Source: DATMRS01 sp035566015
Lineage (GTDB): Bacteria; Pseudomonadota; Alphaproteobacteria; Sphingomonadales; Sphingomonadaceae
Reading direction: 5' to 3'
NCBI GenBank assembly: GCA_035566015.1
Contig: DATMRS010000006.1
Span: 124,001-188,000, forward strand
Length of the DNA: 64,000 nucleotides
The notes under the pieces are model-generated. The model was not told where the DNA came from. It did not search any database and saw only the letters and a program-made list of their open reading frames with translations. The translations under genes were made by a program, and so were the position numbers. Below, one piece after another: positions 26,252 through 35,434 of the stretch. Each line of letters begins with the position of its first letter. Position 1 is the stretch's first letter.

Positions 26252-26389
26252 TCAGTTCGCGATGGCGAGGATGACGAGCGCGGTGACGACGGCCGAAATG
26301 GCCGTGCTGATTTTCAAAAACCGGATAAAACCATCATAGGTCTGCTCATGGGCCTTCAATTCCATCCCACTACCATTGTCCGCGGCCAT
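26252..26389 (-). CDS. aa3-type cytochrome c oxidase subunit IV
   Basis: A 45-aa single-TM protein: a charged head (GMELKAHEQTYDGFIRFLK) followed by one hydrophobic helix (STAISAVVTALVILAIAN). This is the pfam07835-type bacterial subunit IV of aa3 oxidases, as in Paracoccus and Rhodobacter. ATG 26389 has GGGGA about eight bases upstream; a longer open frame continues upstream but is not conserved. It precedes pntAA by seven bases, an arrangement I recall in sphingomonads, so it and the transhydrogenase probably share a promoter. It may belong to the oxidase complex although the catalytic subunits are elsewhere. Confidence 0.85.
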   Translation of the reverse strand: MAADNGSGMELKAHEQTYDGFIRFLKISTAISAVVTALVILAIAN

Positions 26390-26550
26390 TCGAAGTTCCC
26401 CATTAATCCGGCATAGGTTGCTCGCTGCCTTAGCGAGGCTCGCCGAACGTCTCAAGGGCCAAGCATGTCGTAACGGCTGCGATTCGCTTAAGGCTGCCTT
26501 TACCTGGTCCTTTTAATTCTTCCGCATCGATGGCGGCCGAAGGAGAGTGA

Positions 26551-27972
26551 ATGTCACCGGACGTTGAGCGCGCCCTGGTGCTGATCGACGATGAACCCGC
26601 GCAGTGCCGGCTGGTCGCCGCGATCGCGCGGCGGGCGGGCTGGCGCCTGCTCACGGCGCCCACGATCGCGGCGGCGATGACGCTGCTCGGTCGGGCGAAC
26701 GGACCGCGCGTCGAGGCCGTCCTCCTCGATGTCTGGTCGGCCGATTCGCAGGCGGGCGCGCATATCGCCGCGCTCCGCACACGGCGGCCGGGGCTTCCCA
26801 TCGTCGTGCTTACCGCGCAAAGCTCGGTCGCGCTTGCGGTCGAGGCGATGCGCGCCGGCGCCACCGATTTTCTGGTAAAGCCGGTTGCGCCCGACCGGCT
26901 GCTCGCCGCGCTCGATGCCGTCGCGACGATGCAGCCCGCCGCCGGCGAACTGCATCCGCTGGCCGAAAAGATCAGCGCGCCGCTGCTCTTCGCCGAGATC
27001 GTCGGCGATGCGCCCGATTTCCGGGCCGCGCTCGATATCGCCGCCAAGGCGGCGCGGACGCATGTCCCGGTCCTGATCGAGGGCGAGAGCGGCGTCGGCA
27101 AGGAAGTCGTCGCGCAGGCGATCCATGCCGCCTCGCCGCGCGCCGGGCGGCCACTGGTCGTCGTCCATTGCGGCGCCATCCCCCCCAATCTCGTGGAATC
27201 GGAGCTGTTCGGTCATGAGAAGGGCGCCTTCACCGGCGCGTTCGACCGGCATGCCGGTCGCTTTCAGGAAGCCGATGGCGGCACGCTGTTTCTCGACGAG
27301 ATCGGCGAGATGCCGTTCGAAACGCAGGTGAAGCTGCTCCGCGTGCTCCAGACCGGCGAGGTTCATCCGATCGGCGCGCGCGCGCCCCGGCTCGTCGATG
27401 TCCGCGTGATCGCGGCGACCAACCGTACGCTCGCGGCCGAGGTCAGCGCCGGGCGTTTCCGCGAGGACCTCTTCTATCGCCTCAACGTCGTGCAGATGAC
27501 GCTGCCGCCGCTCCGTGCGCGGCCGGGCGACATCGCCCCGCTCGCCCTTCATCTGCTGTCGCGCATCGCGGCCCAGCCGGGGATGCGCCCGATCGCGATC
27601 GACGAGGAGGCGCTCGATCTCCTGGCCGGCTATAACTGGCCCGGCAATGTCCGCCAATTGCACAACGCCCTCTTCCGCGCCGCCGTGCTGTGTGAGCGAG
27701 ATGCGCTAAGCGCGGCGGATTTCCCGCAAATCGCGCTCTCCGCTCAAGGGCGGGAGGATGGCGCATCCTTCACGATGCACCACGGCCATGGCGTCAGCCT
27801 GTTCGAAGCCAACGGTCATCTGCGGCCGCTCGACGCGATCGAAGCCGACGTCATCCGCCTCGCGATCGATCATTATCGCGGCCACATGACCGAGGTCGCC
27901 CGCCGCCTAGGCATCGGCCGCTCCACCCTCTATCGCAAGCTGGGCGAGCTTCGGATCAACGACGTAGCCTGA
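26551..27972 (+). CDS. Sigma-54-dependent NtrC-family response regulator
   Basis: A 473-aa three-domain activator. The receiver domain (residues 8-125) has LIDDEP and the acceptor in VLLDVW, then VVLTAQ and the lysine of LVKPV. The AAA+ domain (about 150-385) has Walker A EGESGVGKE, the sigma-54 contact loop GAFTGA (near 226-231), LFLDEIGEM and NWPGNVRQ. The C-terminal Fis-type helix-turn-helix is VARRLGIGRSTLYRKL. The start has AAGGAG eight bases upstream. No histidine kinase gene is adjacent, so it is an orphan in this window. It diverges from the oxidase IV-pnt operon, but I see no sigma-54 site there. Confidence 0.94.
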   Translation: MSPDVERALVLIDDEPAQCRLVAAIARRAGWRLLTAPTIAAAMTLLGRANGPRVEAVLLDVWSADSQAGAHIAALRTRRPGLPIVVLTAQSSVALAVEAMRAGATDFLVKPVAPDRLLAALDAVATMQPAAGELHPLAEKISAPLLFAEIVGDAPDFRAALDIAAKAARTHVPVLIEGESGVGKEVVAQAIHAASPRAGRPLVVVHCGAIPPNLVESELFGHEKGAFTGAFDRHAGRFQEADGGTLFLDEIGEMPFETQVKLLRVLQTGEVHPIGARAPRLVDVRVIAATNRTLAAEVSAGRFREDLFYRLNVVQMTLPPLRARPGDIAPLALHLLSRIAAQPGMRPIAIDEEALDLLAGYNWPGNVRQLHNALFRAAVLCERDALSAADFPQIALSAQGREDGASFTMHHGHGVSLFEANGHLRPLDAIEADVIRLAIDHYRGHMTEVARRLGIGRSTLYRKLGELRINDVA

Positions 27973-27980
27973 TCGCTCCG

Positions 27981-28541
27981 TCAGGCATGCCCCGCATTGG
28001 CGGCGAGCAGCCTGGCGTCGATGCCGGCGGCGGCAAAGGCCCCGGCCCAGCGTTCATCGGGGGATGCCGTAAAGATGAGTTCGTCGTCGCCCGGCGTCGC
28101 GAACCAGCTGTGGCGCGTCATCTCTTCATCAAGCTGCCCCTCGCCCCAGCCGGCATAGCCGAGCGCGCAGAGCCAGCGCGATGGGCCGCGTCCCTCCGCG
28201 ATCGCGCGCAATATGTCGAGCGTGCTCGTCAGCGCCCAGCGGCCGCCGATCTGCAACGTATCCTCACCGCCCCAATCCTGGCTGTGCAGGACGAAGCCGC
28301 GTTGCGGCTCGACCGGGCCACCGGCATGGATCGGCACGTCAGGCGCGCTCCCCTGCGGGATGCTAAGCTGGTCGAGCAGCGTGTGCAGGCTGATCCGGGG
28401 AATAAGCCGGCCGATGCCGATGCCCAGCGCGCCATTTTCGTCATGTGCGCACATCGCGATCACGGCCCGGCTGAAACGGGGATCGCCGATGCCGGGAAAG
28501 GCGAGCAGAAGCTGGCCGCTGAGATACACAGGCGGTTCCAT
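27981..28541 (-). CDS. YqgE/AlgH family protein
   Basis: A 186-aa soluble protein of the DUF179 family. The start (LSGQLLLAFPGIGDPRFSRA) and later GALGIGIGRLIPRI, PIHAGGPVEPQRGFVLH and CALGYAGWGEGQLDEEM are typical. The biochemical role is not settled; AlgH was linked to alginate gene regulation in Pseudomonas. It converges with the regulator upstream; GCCTGA/TCAGGC around 27967-27986 forms a small stem between them. Confidence 0.9.
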   Translation of the reverse strand: MEPPVYLSGQLLLAFPGIGDPRFSRAVIAMCAHDENGALGIGIGRLIPRISLHTLLDQLSIPQGSAPDVPIHAGGPVEPQRGFVLHSQDWGGEDTLQIGGRWALTSTLDILRAIAEGRGPSRWLCALGYAGWGEGQLDEEMTRHSWFATPGDDELIFTASPDERWAGAFAAAGIDARLLAANAGHA

Positions 28542-28645
28542 CCCCTCCTTCTACCGAAAGCGGCGGTGCGCTTCAAACCGCGCGCGCGATGATCTAGACG
28601 CAAAACTGATCGCGTCCCCGCGCGACCATAAGGAAAGGATTGAGC

Positions 28646-29128
28646 ATGACGATCAAGGCAGGCGACACCGTCCCCCAGGCGACCTTCACGAAGATGACCG
28701 ACAACGGCCCCGAACAGATTGACAGCGATACGCTTTTCAAGGGCCGCACGGTCGCGCTCTTCTCGGTCCCCGGCGCCTTCACCCCCACCTGCTCGGCCAA
28801 GCATCTGCCGGGCTTCATCGAAAAGGCGGACGCGCTGAAGGCAAAGGGCGTCGACGAGGTGGTCGGCACCGCGGTCAACGACGTGTTCGTGATGGGCGCC
28901 TGGGGCAAGCAGGCCGGCACGGGCGACAAGGTGACGCTGCTTGCGGACGGCAATGGCGATTTCGCCAAGGCGGTCGGTCTCACCATGGACGGCTCCAAAT
29001 TCGGCATGGGCCTGCGCGCGGCGCGCTATTCGATGCTGGTGGTCGATGGCGTGGTCAAACAGCTCAACATAGAGGCGCCGGGCGAGTTCAAGGTCAGCTC
29101 GGCCGAGCATATGCTGGGCCAGCTATAG
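28646..29128 (+). CDS. Peroxiredoxin, Prx5 subfamily
   Basis: A 160-aa thiol peroxidase. The peroxidatic cysteine is C49 in PGAFTPTCSAKHLPGF, the Prx5/AhpE-like context, and DVFVMGAWGKQ and ARYSMLVVDGVVKQL are subfamily landmarks. No second fixed cysteine is visible, so it is probably 1-Cys and reduced by glutathione/glutaredoxin or a similar donor. ATG 28646 is preceded by AAAGGA; an in-frame TTG two codons upstream is unlikely. Single gene, transcribed rightward. Confidence 0.93.
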   Translation: MTIKAGDTVPQATFTKMTDNGPEQIDSDTLFKGRTVALFSVPGAFTPTCSAKHLPGFIEKADALKAKGVDEVVGTAVNDVFVMGAWGKQAGTGDKVTLLADGNGDFAKAVGLTMDGSKFGMGLRAARYSMLVVDGVVKQLNIEAPGEFKVSSAEHMLGQL

Positions 29129-29136
29129 GCTCATCG

Positions 29137-29172
29137 TCGCGGGCGGGCGGCCATCGTCGTCCCCGCCCGCGA
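29137..29172. terminator. Bidirectional terminator-like hairpin
   Basis: TCGCGGGCGGG (29137-29147) and CCCGCCCGCGA (29162-29172) are perfect inverted copies with a 14-base loop, lying between convergent peroxiredoxin and hydrolase genes. No T run follows on either side. Confidence 0.6.
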
Positions 29173-29946
29173 TCAGTTCGCGAAGAAGTCAGCGATCGCC
29201 TCTCCCAGCTCGGGCTTCGTCACCGCGCTCATATGGTTGCCGGGCACGTCCACGAAGCGTGCATCGGGCAGGATGGCGGCAAGCTCCGCCGCCGAGCCAT
29301 TGTCCTTGTCGTCGCGCCCGGTCACGACCAGCACCGGCGTCGCCACCGCGCGCAATTCCGCCTCGGTCGTATCGACGAAGCTGTCGAGCAACGGCAGCAG
29401 CGCCTCGGGATCGCCGCCGGTCGTCTTGAGAAATGCCTCGGCCAGCCATTCGGGCGAGCCTTGCTCGTGCGTGCCGAGGCCGGTCAGGACGTGGCGGAAA
29501 TGGCCGGTGCGCGCGCCTGTGTCGAGCAGCCCTTGCAGCCCCATCCCCGCCAGCGCAGTCCGCCGGGGACGCGCGCCTTTGACGAGCATGCGCAAGGCGG
29601 TACGCCCGCCCAGCGAATAGCCCCCGAGATCATAGTCTTCCAAATCCAGGTGACAGACGAGCGCGAAGCCGTCTTCCGCCAATATGTCAGGCGGATAGGC
29701 GGCGGCATCGTGCGGGTGGTCGCTCTCCCCATGACCACGCAGATCGGGCAGGATGACGCGCAGCCCCCGCCCGGCAAGCCGCGCCGCATGTCCGTAGCGG
29801 ATCCAGTTCGTCCAGCCGTTCGAAAACAGGCCATGCAGCAGGATCGCGGGGCGCCCGTCCGCCGCGCCCATTTCGCGCCAGGCGAGGCGCACGCCATCGG
29901 GCGCGTCCAAGAAGCGAACAGGCAGATCGGCGGGAGAAGAGGCCAT
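29173..29946 (-). CDS. Alpha/beta hydrolase
   Basis: A 257-aa cytoplasmic alpha/beta-fold hydrolase. HGLFSNGWTNW is the oxyanion-hole HG segment, DLRGHGESD follows, and the nucleophile is S111 in GGYSLGG. The acid is probably in VVTGRDDKDNG and the base His in VPGNHMSAV. The lid is short. It resembles esterases and related hydrolases, but the substrate cannot be told. It lies 34 bp after asd on the same strand and may be co-transcribed. Confidence 0.88.
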   Translation of the reverse strand: MASSPADLPVRFLDAPDGVRLAWREMGAADGRPAILLHGLFSNGWTNWIRYGHAARLAGRGLRVILPDLRGHGESDHPHDAAAYPPDILAEDGFALVCHLDLEDYDLGGYSLGGRTALRMLVKGARPRRTALAGMGLQGLLDTGARTGHFRHVLTGLGTHEQGSPEWLAEAFLKTTGGDPEALLPLLDSFVDTTEAELRAVATPVLVVTGRDDKDNGSAAELAAILPDARFVDVPGNHMSAVTKPELGEAIADFFAN

Positions 29947-29980
29947 TGCGATGCGCTCGGGCGATCCCCTCCCTATCCGA

Positions 29981-31009
29981 TCAGGCCGCCTTTTTCAGAT
30001 GCCGCCGCCCCAGAAGCTCGGCGATCTGCACCGCGTTCAGCGCCGCGCCCTTGCGCAGATTGTCCGAGACGCACCACAGGACGAGGCCGTTCTCGATCGT
30101 CGGGTCCTCGCGCACGCGGCTCACATAGGTCGCGAACTCGCCGACACATTCGACGGGGGTGACGTAGCCGCCGTCCTCGCGCTTGTCGACGAGCATCACG
30201 CCCGGCGCCTCGCGCAATATCTTCTGCGCCTGATCGGCCGAAAGCTCGTCCTCGAACTCGATCGTCAGCGCCTCGGCATGGCCGACGAACACCGGCACGC
30301 GCACGCAGGTCGCCACCACCTTGATCGACGGATCGAGGATCTTCTTCGTCTCGACGACCATCTTCCACTCTTCCTTGGTGAAGCCGTCGTCGAGGAACTT
30401 GTCGATATGCGGAATCACGTTGAACGCGATCTGCTTGGTGAACTTCTTCGGCTCGGCCGCATCGCCCACGAAGATGTTGCGGCTCTGCTCGAACAGCTCG
30501 TCCATCCCCGCCTTACCCGCGCCGGACACCGACTGATAGGTCGAAACGACGACGCGCTTGATCTTCGCGGCATCGTGCAATGGCTTCAGCGCCACGACCA
30601 TCTGCGCGGTCGAGCAGTTCGGGTTGGCGATGATGTTCCGCTTGGTATAGCCGTCGATCGCCTGCGGGTTCACCTCGGGCACGATCAGCGGCACGTCCGG
30701 GTCCATCCGGTAGAGCGACGAATTGTCGATCACCGTGCAGCCCGCCGCCGCCGCGATCGGCGCATAGATGGCCGTCGCGTCGGAGCCGATCGCGAACAGC
30801 GCGATATCCCAGCCCTTCCAGTCGAAATGCTCGATATTCTGGACTTTGAGCGTGCGGCCCGTCTCACCGAACTCGATCTCGTCACCCGTCGATCGCGACG
30901 AGGCGACGACGGCGAGATCGTCGAGCGGAAACTCCCGCTCGGCCAGGATGTTCAGCATTTCGCGGCCGACATTGCCCGTCGCGCCGGCGACCACCACGCG
31001 GTAGCCCAT
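29981..31009 (-). CDS. asd: Aspartate-semialdehyde dehydrogenase
   Basis: A 342-aa NADPH-dependent enzyme converting aspartyl phosphate to the semialdehyde for lysine, methionine and threonine synthesis and for diaminopimelate. NADP-binding GATGNVGREML is at residues 9-19 and the catalytic cysteine is C132 in NPNCSTAQM. VSTYQSVSGAGKAGMDEL and VPVFVGHAEAL are standard. Length and start are normal. Confidence 0.97.
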   Translation of the reverse strand: MGYRVVVAGATGNVGREMLNILAEREFPLDDLAVVASSRSTGDEIEFGETGRTLKVQNIEHFDWKGWDIALFAIGSDATAIYAPIAAAAGCTVIDNSSLYRMDPDVPLIVPEVNPQAIDGYTKRNIIANPNCSTAQMVVALKPLHDAAKIKRVVVSTYQSVSGAGKAGMDELFEQSRNIFVGDAAEPKKFTKQIAFNVIPHIDKFLDDGFTKEEWKMVVETKKILDPSIKVVATCVRVPVFVGHAEALTIEFEDELSADQAQKILREAPGVMLVDKREDGGYVTPVECVGEFATYVSRVREDPTIENGLVLWCVSDNLRKGAALNAVQIAELLGRRHLKKAA

Positions 31010-31175
31010 GATTCAAAGCTCCGATCTGGAATAGTGCCGCGCCATGTAGCGTTTCTGGGCGATTTGTCCAGTGTTGCAGGTGCGAAAGCGGTCCCCTTTT
31101 CACCGCGATCATGTTATGGTCGTGCCCAAGGCAGAAGATCGAAACAGAAGGAATCCATTAAAGAAGGAGAGCATC

Positions 31176-32009
31176 ATGGCCGCGACAGCACAGCCGAACA
31201 GGACAGGCGCCTATGGCCCGCCACGCGCAGCCGCGCCGGTGCCCATTCGCCGCATAGGCCCGGGCGATCTGCGGGCGGCTCTCCGCGAAGGCTATGGCGA
31301 TTTCCTCGAAAAGCGCGGCGATCTCGTCTTCATCGGCTTCGTCTATCCGCTGGTCGGCATCGTCACGGCGGTGGCGGCGCTGGGTAATTCGATCCTGCCG
31401 CTGTTCTTTCCGCTGGTCGCCGGCCTCTCGCTCCTCGGCCCGGTCGTCAGTTCGGGCTTCTACGAACTGGCGCGGCGGCGCGAAGCGGGCCTCGAATCGA
31501 GCTGGTGGCACTTCTTCGACGTCTTCCGTAATCCGTCGGGCACGCAGATTGCGCTCGTTTCGGGGCTGCTCTTCGTCATCTTTCTCGCCTGGATCGTCGC
31601 GGCCGCGCTCCTCTACCGGCTGTTTCTGGGCGAAGCGCCGCCGGAATCGATCGGTGGTTTCCTCACCACCCTGTTCACGACGCCCGAGGGGTGGGGCATG
31701 ATGATCGTCGGCGATCTCGTCGGCCTCGTCTTCGCCCTCCTCGTACTCGCACTGGGCCTCGTCTCGCTGCCGATGTTGGTGGATCGGCCGGTCGATCCCG
31801 GCGTTGCGATCGCCACGTCCATCCGGGCGGTGCGCGCCAATCCCGGCGTAACGCTGCGCTGGGGCGTCACGGTCGTCGTCCTGCTGCTGCTCGGGTCGAT
31901 ACCCTTCTTCCTCGGCCTCGCGGTGGCGCTGCCCGTGCTCGGCTATGCGACATGGCATCTTTACACCCGGCTGGTGGACCGCTCGGCACTGCCCCCGCGC
32001 CCCGCATGA
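31176..32009 (+). CDS. DUF2189 integral membrane protein
   Basis: A 277-aa inner-membrane protein with about six hydrophobic helices after a short cytoplasmic head. PIRRIGPGDLRAALREGYGDF and GPVVSSGFYELARRREAGL are typical of the DUF2189 family, whose function is unknown. ATG 31176 has AAGGAG seven bases upstream. It diverges from asd (166 bp, no other gene between) and converges with the S9 peptidase, three bases apart. Confidence 0.87.
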   Translation: MAATAQPNRTGAYGPPRAAAPVPIRRIGPGDLRAALREGYGDFLEKRGDLVFIGFVYPLVGIVTAVAALGNSILPLFFPLVAGLSLLGPVVSSGFYELARRREAGLESSWWHFFDVFRNPSGTQIALVSGLLFVIFLAWIVAAALLYRLFLGEAPPESIGGFLTTLFTTPEGWGMMIVGDLVGLVFALLVLALGLVSLPMLVDRPVDPGVAIATSIRAVRANPGVTLRWGVTVVVLLLLGSIPFFLGLAVALPVLGYATWHLYTRLVDRSALPPRPA

Positions 32010-32012
32010 GGG

Positions 32013-34238
32013 TCAGCGGGGCAGCGCCAACTTCTCGTCGAGGAAATTCTCGATCGTGGTCCAGAGGTGAATGCTGGTGTTGAGGCCGGAGAGCGCGTGC
32101 GTCTTGCCGGGATAGACCATCATCTCAAATGGTCGCCGCGCCTCCTGTAGCCGCGCATAGAGCGCGGTCGAATTCTCGAATACCACATTATCGTCGGCCA
32201 TGCCGTGGATCAGCATCAGCGGATCGGCGATCTTGTCCGCATCCGCCAGCACATCGGCCTTGGCATAGATTTCGGGCTCCTTGCGCGGGTCGCCCAGATA
32301 ACGCTCGGTATAAGCGGTATCATACAACTCCCATTTCGTGACGGGCGCCACTGCGACGCCCGCCGCGAACGTCCCCGGCGCAGCTTCCAGCAGCTTGAGC
32401 GTCATATAGCCGCCATAGGACCAGCCCATCACCGCCACCCGCTTCGGATCGACGAATAGCTGTGCCTTCAGCCACGTCACACCCGCAAGCTGATCCGCCA
32501 CCTCCGCCCCGCCGAGTGCGCGATAGATCGGCGCATCAAAGGCGGTCCCGCGAAAGGAGGTGCCGCGATTGTCGAGCGAGAAGACAATCCATCCTTTTGA
32601 CACCAGATAATCGTCAATCGGCGAACCCCAGGCGCGCTTCACCAGCGGCCCGTGCGGCCCGCCATAAACGCGCACGAACACCGGATAGCGCCGCCCCGGC
32701 TCGCGCTTCGGGCTGAGCAGGCTGTAATGGAGCGTCTGCCCGTCCGCCGCCTGCAATGTGCCGTAGGTGGGCAGCGGGTGCGCCGCGCGATAGGGCGCGA
32801 AGGGGTGATCGTCCGCCGCGATATCATTCTTGCTGATCCAGGCGATGCGCTTGCCCGTGGCGTCGGCCAGATAGACCTGCCGGGGCTGCGCCGGATTGGA
32901 GCGCGTGATGAGTATTCGCGCGGCGGTCTTGTCCATCACCGCGTCATTATACCAGCCGGGCTCGGTCAGCCGGGTGGGCGTGCCGGGATGGTCGATATCG
33001 ACGGCATAGAGATGCTGCTCCAGCGGCCCATCGCGATTGCCCAGCACATAGGCAAGGCTCCGCCCCTGATCGACGCCCACGATCCGGGCGACCGCCCAGT
33101 TGCCATGGCTCAGTTGCGTCCACTGCCCCGCCCGCCAGCGATAGAGGTGCATGAAGCCATCGCGCTCCGACGCCCACAGCAGGCTGCCGTCGTCCAGCGG
33201 CCGGAGATTATTGTCGATCAGATTGATCCATGTGTCCGCCGTATCGCTGAACAGGACATGCGAGCGCCCGCTGTCAGGATCGACGGCCAGCAGATCGAGC
33301 CGCTTCTGATCGCGCGACAGGCGCTGTACATAGAGGGTGCGGCCGTCCGTCGCCCAATCCACCCGCGCCAGGTAGAAATCGGGATTGTCGCCCAGATCGG
33401 CCTTGATCCGGCCGCTCCCGTCCGGCCGCATTATGTAGAGATCGACCAGCGCGTTCGGCGTTCCCGCCTTGGGGTAGCGTTGCTCGAACATACGCGTGCC
33501 GTCTGCATCGATCGCGGCGCGCGGCACGACCAGCACCTTGCTCTCGTCCGACCGTTCGACGGCGACGCGGCTGTCGTCGGGCGACCACCAGGCCCCTTCG
33601 CTGCGCGCCAGTTCCTCCTGCGCGATGAACTCGGCCAGTCCCCAGGAGAGCGTCCCGCCGCCATCGCTCGTCAGTGCCCGCTCCTTCCCCGTCTCCAGAT
33701 CGATCACGAAAAAATTCTGGTCGCGCGAGAAGGAGACATAGCGCCCCTTCGGGCTGACCCGCGGGTCGATTTCGCCCGCGCTCGTATCGGTCAGGCGGCG
33801 GACCTCGCCGTCCAGCCTGGCAAGGTAAAGGTCGCCATCGACCGGCACGAGCAGGCTCTTGCCGTCGGGCGCCCATTGATAATCGACGATACCGGTGATG
33901 CCCGACAGGCGCGCCCGCTCGCGCCGCATCTTCTCCGCTTCGGAAAGCGCCTCCCCGCTGCCCACCTTCTTCGAATCGACCAGCATTCGCGCCTCGCCGG
34001 TCTTCGTATCGATTGCCCACAGGTCGTAGCGCAGCAGATCGTCGGGCCGGTTGCGCAGAAGCGTCGCCAGATGGCCATCGGGCGACAGCTTCAACGCGCG
34101 CGGCGTCGGGCCGGACAGCGCCGGGCTGTCGAAAATGCGTTCTAGGGTGAGCGTCTGTTGCGGCGGGGCGGCGGCTGTCATCGTCGCGGTTCCGATCATT
34201 GCAAGGAAGAGGGCGGCTGAAGCGGCGCGAAGGAACAT
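32013..34238 (-). CDS. S9 family dipeptidyl peptidase (DPP IV-like)
   Basis: A 741-aa exported serine peptidase. ATG 34238 begins a signal peptide (MFLRAASAALFLAMIGTATM, cleavage after TAAA). Residues of about 70-480 form the DPP IV N-terminal beta-propeller (WAPDGKSLLVPVDGDLYLA and similar repeats; FIAQEELARSEGAWWSPD is the conserved Glu-Glu loop). The catalytic domain has Ser in MGWSYGGYM (near 607), DDNVVFENS and His in GKTHALSG. It likely trims X-Pro or X-Ala dipeptides in the periplasm. It stands alone between the DUF2189 gene and rplS. Confidence 0.94.
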   Translation of the reverse strand: MFLRAASAALFLAMIGTATMTAAAPPQQTLTLERIFDSPALSGPTPRALKLSPDGHLATLLRNRPDDLLRYDLWAIDTKTGEARMLVDSKKVGSGEALSEAEKMRRERARLSGITGIVDYQWAPDGKSLLVPVDGDLYLARLDGEVRRLTDTSAGEIDPRVSPKGRYVSFSRDQNFFVIDLETGKERALTSDGGGTLSWGLAEFIAQEELARSEGAWWSPDDSRVAVERSDESKVLVVPRAAIDADGTRMFEQRYPKAGTPNALVDLYIMRPDGSGRIKADLGDNPDFYLARVDWATDGRTLYVQRLSRDQKRLDLLAVDPDSGRSHVLFSDTADTWINLIDNNLRPLDDGSLLWASERDGFMHLYRWRAGQWTQLSHGNWAVARIVGVDQGRSLAYVLGNRDGPLEQHLYAVDIDHPGTPTRLTEPGWYNDAVMDKTAARILITRSNPAQPRQVYLADATGKRIAWISKNDIAADDHPFAPYRAAHPLPTYGTLQAADGQTLHYSLLSPKREPGRRYPVFVRVYGGPHGPLVKRAWGSPIDDYLVSKGWIVFSLDNRGTSFRGTAFDAPIYRALGGAEVADQLAGVTWLKAQLFVDPKRVAVMGWSYGGYMTLKLLEAAPGTFAAGVAVAPVTKWELYDTAYTERYLGDPRKEPEIYAKADVLADADKIADPLMLIHGMADDNVVFENSTALYARLQEARRPFEMMVYPGKTHALSGLNTSIHLWTTIENFLDEKLALPR

Positions 34239-34313
34239 GAATCCGTCCGAAAAGAAAAGGGCGCGGGCTGCTTCACGCCGCCCACGCCCCATCCATGCCA
34301 TGAAGGCCGTCGC

Positions 34314-34700
34314 TCAGCTATCCACGCCCTCGCTGACGCGCACATCGCGGCGCTCGGCGATACGCGCCGACTTGCCGGTGCGGCCACGCAGATAATAGAG
34401 CTTCGCCCGGCGCACGACGCCGCGCCGCACGACCTCGATCGATTCGATGTTCGGCGAATAGAGCGGGAAGACGCGCTCGACGCCTTCGCCGAACGAAATC
34501 TTGCGAACGGTGAAGGATGAACCCATCCCCTTGTTCGCGCGCGCAATGCACACGCCTTCATAAGCCTGCACGCGGCTGCGCTCGCCCTCGACCACCTTCA
34601 CGCCGACGCGGACGGTGTCACCGGGGCGGAATTCCGGAATCTTCTTCTCGCCACTGATCCTGGCAATCTGCTCGGCCTCGAGCGTCTGGATGAGATTCAT
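34314..34700 (-). CDS. rplS: 50S ribosomal protein L19
   Basis: A 128-aa ribosomal protein near the 30S-50S interface. MNLIQTLEAEQIARISGEKK, PEFRPGDTVRVGVKVVEGER, YEGVCIARANKGMGSSFTVR and FPLYSPNIESIEVVRRGVVR are all canonical. Its ATG overlaps the trmD stop (ATGA). It is the last gene of the rpsP-rimM-trmD-rplS operon. Confidence 0.98.
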   Translation of the reverse strand: MNLIQTLEAEQIARISGEKKIPEFRPGDTVRVGVKVVEGERSRVQAYEGVCIARANKGMGSSFTVRKISFGEGVERVFPLYSPNIESIEVVRRGVVRRAKLYYLRGRTGKSARIAERRDVRVSEGVDS

Positions 34701-35434
34701 GGCTCATCGCTCCTTCTTTCGTCGCCGCGCGCCAGAGGGAGACTGACCCGAGCGCCCTCGTGACGCTCCCAAAGGTCCGGCCTCCGTGACCGTGTATCGC
34801 TCTCGGCCATGGCTTTTCGCCATGCCTCGATCTTCGCATGATCCCCCGATCGCAGCACTTCGGGGATCGTGCGCCCTTCCCAAATCCGGGGTCGGGTATA
34901 ATGCGGATATTCGAGAAGCCCCGCCTCGAAGCTCTCGTCATCCCCGCTCGAAGCCGCGCCCATTACGCCGGGAAGCAGCCGGATGCAAGCATCGAGCAGC
35001 ACCAGCGCCGCCATTTCCCCGCCCGACAATATATAATCCCCGATCGACACCGGCTCGATCGGCCGCGCCTCGAACAGCCGCTCGTCAATCCCCTCGAAGC
35101 GGCCGCACAGGATGGTGACGCCGGGGCCTTCCGCAATCTCGCGCACGCGCCCTTGGGTGAGCGGCCGCCCGCGCGGCGTCATCGCCAGCATCGGCCGCGC
35201 ATCGGCCACGCTGTCGAGCGCGGCGGCGAGCACGTCGGCGCGCATCACCATGCCCGCGCCGCCGCCCGCCGGTGTGTCATCCACCGAACGGTGCCGGTCG
35301 GTCGCGAAGTCGCGTATCTGCACCGGCTCGCACGTCCAGCGCCCCTCCTGCAACGCGCGCCCGGCCAGACTGACGCCCAGCGGCCCCGGAAATATCTCCG
35401 GGTAAAGGGTGAGGATTGTCGCCGCAAAGGTCAT
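34697..35434 (-). CDS. trmD: tRNA (guanine(37)-N1)-methyltransferase
   Basis: A 245-aa SPOUT-class SAM-dependent enzyme that makes m1G37 next to tRNA anticodons and prevents frameshifting. It begins MTFAATILTLYPEIFPGPLG. DDTPAGGGAGMVMRADVLA and SIGDYILSGGEMAALVLLDA carry the knot and SAM site, and the tRNA-binding C-terminal segment follows. ATG 35434 overlaps the stop of vapC (ATGA, 35431-35434). In most relatives trmD follows rimM directly; here its translation appears tied to a toxin gene. Confidence 0.97.
   Translation of the reverse strand: MTFAATILTLYPEIFPGPLGVSLAGRALQEGRWTCEPVQIRDFATDRHRSVDDTPAGGGAGMVMRADVLAAALDSVADARPMLAMTPRGRPLTQGRVREIAEGPGVTILCGRFEGIDERLFEARPIEPVSIGDYILSGGEMAALVLLDACIRLLPGVMGAASSGDDESFEAGLLEYPHYTRPRIWEGRTIPEVLRSGDHAKIEAWRKAMAESDTRSRRPDLWERHEGARVSLPLARGDERRSDEP

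Noticed and set aside
26400..26425. Possible sigma-54 promoter (GG...TTGC) before the NtrC-type gene
   Set aside because: The spacing between GG and GC is 8, not the required 10.
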